From an uncultured Oscillospiraceae bacterium (GTDB lineage: Bacteria > Bacillota > Clostridia > Oscillospirales > Ruminococcaceae), in NCBI GenBank assembly GCA_910587335.1, contig CAJUMG010000001.1, forward strand, positions 230,681-236,220: 5,540 bases of DNA, written 5' to 3'. Each line of letters begins with the position of its first letter. The stretch's first letter is position 1. The position numbers and the translations under genes were made by a program. Below are positions 5,453-5,540 of the stretch, one piece after another. The notes below the pieces were generated by a model. That model saw nothing but the letters and a program-made list of their open reading frames with translations, did no database searches and was not told the origin of the DNA.

Positions 5453-5483
5453 AAAAGAAAAAGCAACTGTTTTCACAGCCGCT
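5453..5483 (-). terminator. Intrinsic terminator after tRNA-Asn
   Basis: On the minus strand AGCGGCTGT (5475-5483) pairs with ACAGTTGCT (5462-5470), including two G-U pairs, around a GAAA tetraloop (5471-5474). A T-rich run, TTTTCTTTT, follows. It begins about 10 nt after the CCA end of the tRNA and finishes about 10 nt before the methyltransferase ATG. Confidence 0.8.
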
Positions 5484-5493
5484 CTTTCCGAAA

Positions 5494-5540
5494 TGGCTCC
5501 CCAAGTAGGGCTCGAACCTACGACCCTGCGGTTAACAGCC
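5494..5540 (-). tRNA. tRNA-Asn (GTT), 5' part beyond window edge
   Basis: Read on the minus strand from the right edge: the last two bases of the anticodon 5' stem, the loop CTGTTAA with anticodon GTT (5534-5536), the 3' stem CCGCA, a five-base variable loop, a T arm GTAGG-TTCGAGC-CCTAC (5505-5521), acceptor strand TTGGGGA (5498-5504), discriminator G and an encoded CCA (5494-5496). G at the discriminator position and GTT identify asparagine. The D arm and 5' acceptor strand lie outside the window; the latter should read TCCCCAA. Confidence 0.95.

Noticed and set aside
5443..5466. Methyltransferase start at TTG 5466
   Set aside because: The codon lies in the stem of the tRNA-Asn terminator, with no ribosome site upstream, and the added residues are just the translated T-rich tract.

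Overview
The window looks like a chromosomal stretch from a Clostridia-type Firmicute, most likely in the Oscillospirales/Ruminococcaceae sphere. The reasons are strong AAAGGAG-type ribosome sites, frequent TTG starts, consensus SigA-like promoters, intrinsic terminators after almost every gene, a Gram-positive type LexA with a matching operator, and a tRNA-Asn that encodes its own CCA. The taxonomic placement is an inference; the gene identities are read directly from translated motifs.

Layout, left to right. Positions 1-1470 (minus) hold the first 490 residues of the ribosome-associated GTPase TypA/BipA, cut by the left edge. It has its own promoter at about 1585-1613 and a leader of about 110 nt. 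A hairpin terminator at 1697-1732 separates it from lexA (1758-2345, minus), the SOS repressor. The lexA promoter at 2387-2415 carries a LexA box (2413-2426) overlapping its -35, as expected for autoregulation. The gap 2346-2767 contains no convincing protein gene. It does contain a compact plus-strand unit: a perfect TATAAT, then a bulged 12-bp hairpin starting at the predicted transcription start, a C/U-rich single-stranded stretch and a 22-bp perfect terminator hairpin. This is read as a candidate small RNA of about 117 nt and is the most interesting element here. A 105-residue protein of unknown function (2768-3085, minus) follows, sharing the hairpin terminator with the candidate RNA.

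Divergent from that small gene is cyuA (3420-4658, plus), a UPF0597/YhaM-type L-cysteine desulfidase. It has a strong extended -10 promoter and a leader with an inverted repeat. A bidirectional terminator (4690-4727) closes it. Converging on it is a class I SAM-dependent methyltransferase (4726-5442, minus), whose start lies immediately behind the terminator of a tRNA-Asn gene (5494 to beyond the right edge, minus).

The genes do not form one pathway or operon. They are mostly single-gene units covering translation/stress (typA, tRNA-Asn), DNA-damage control (lexA), cysteine catabolism (cyuA) and two genes of unknown target. No mobile element, CRISPR array or phage gene was seen.
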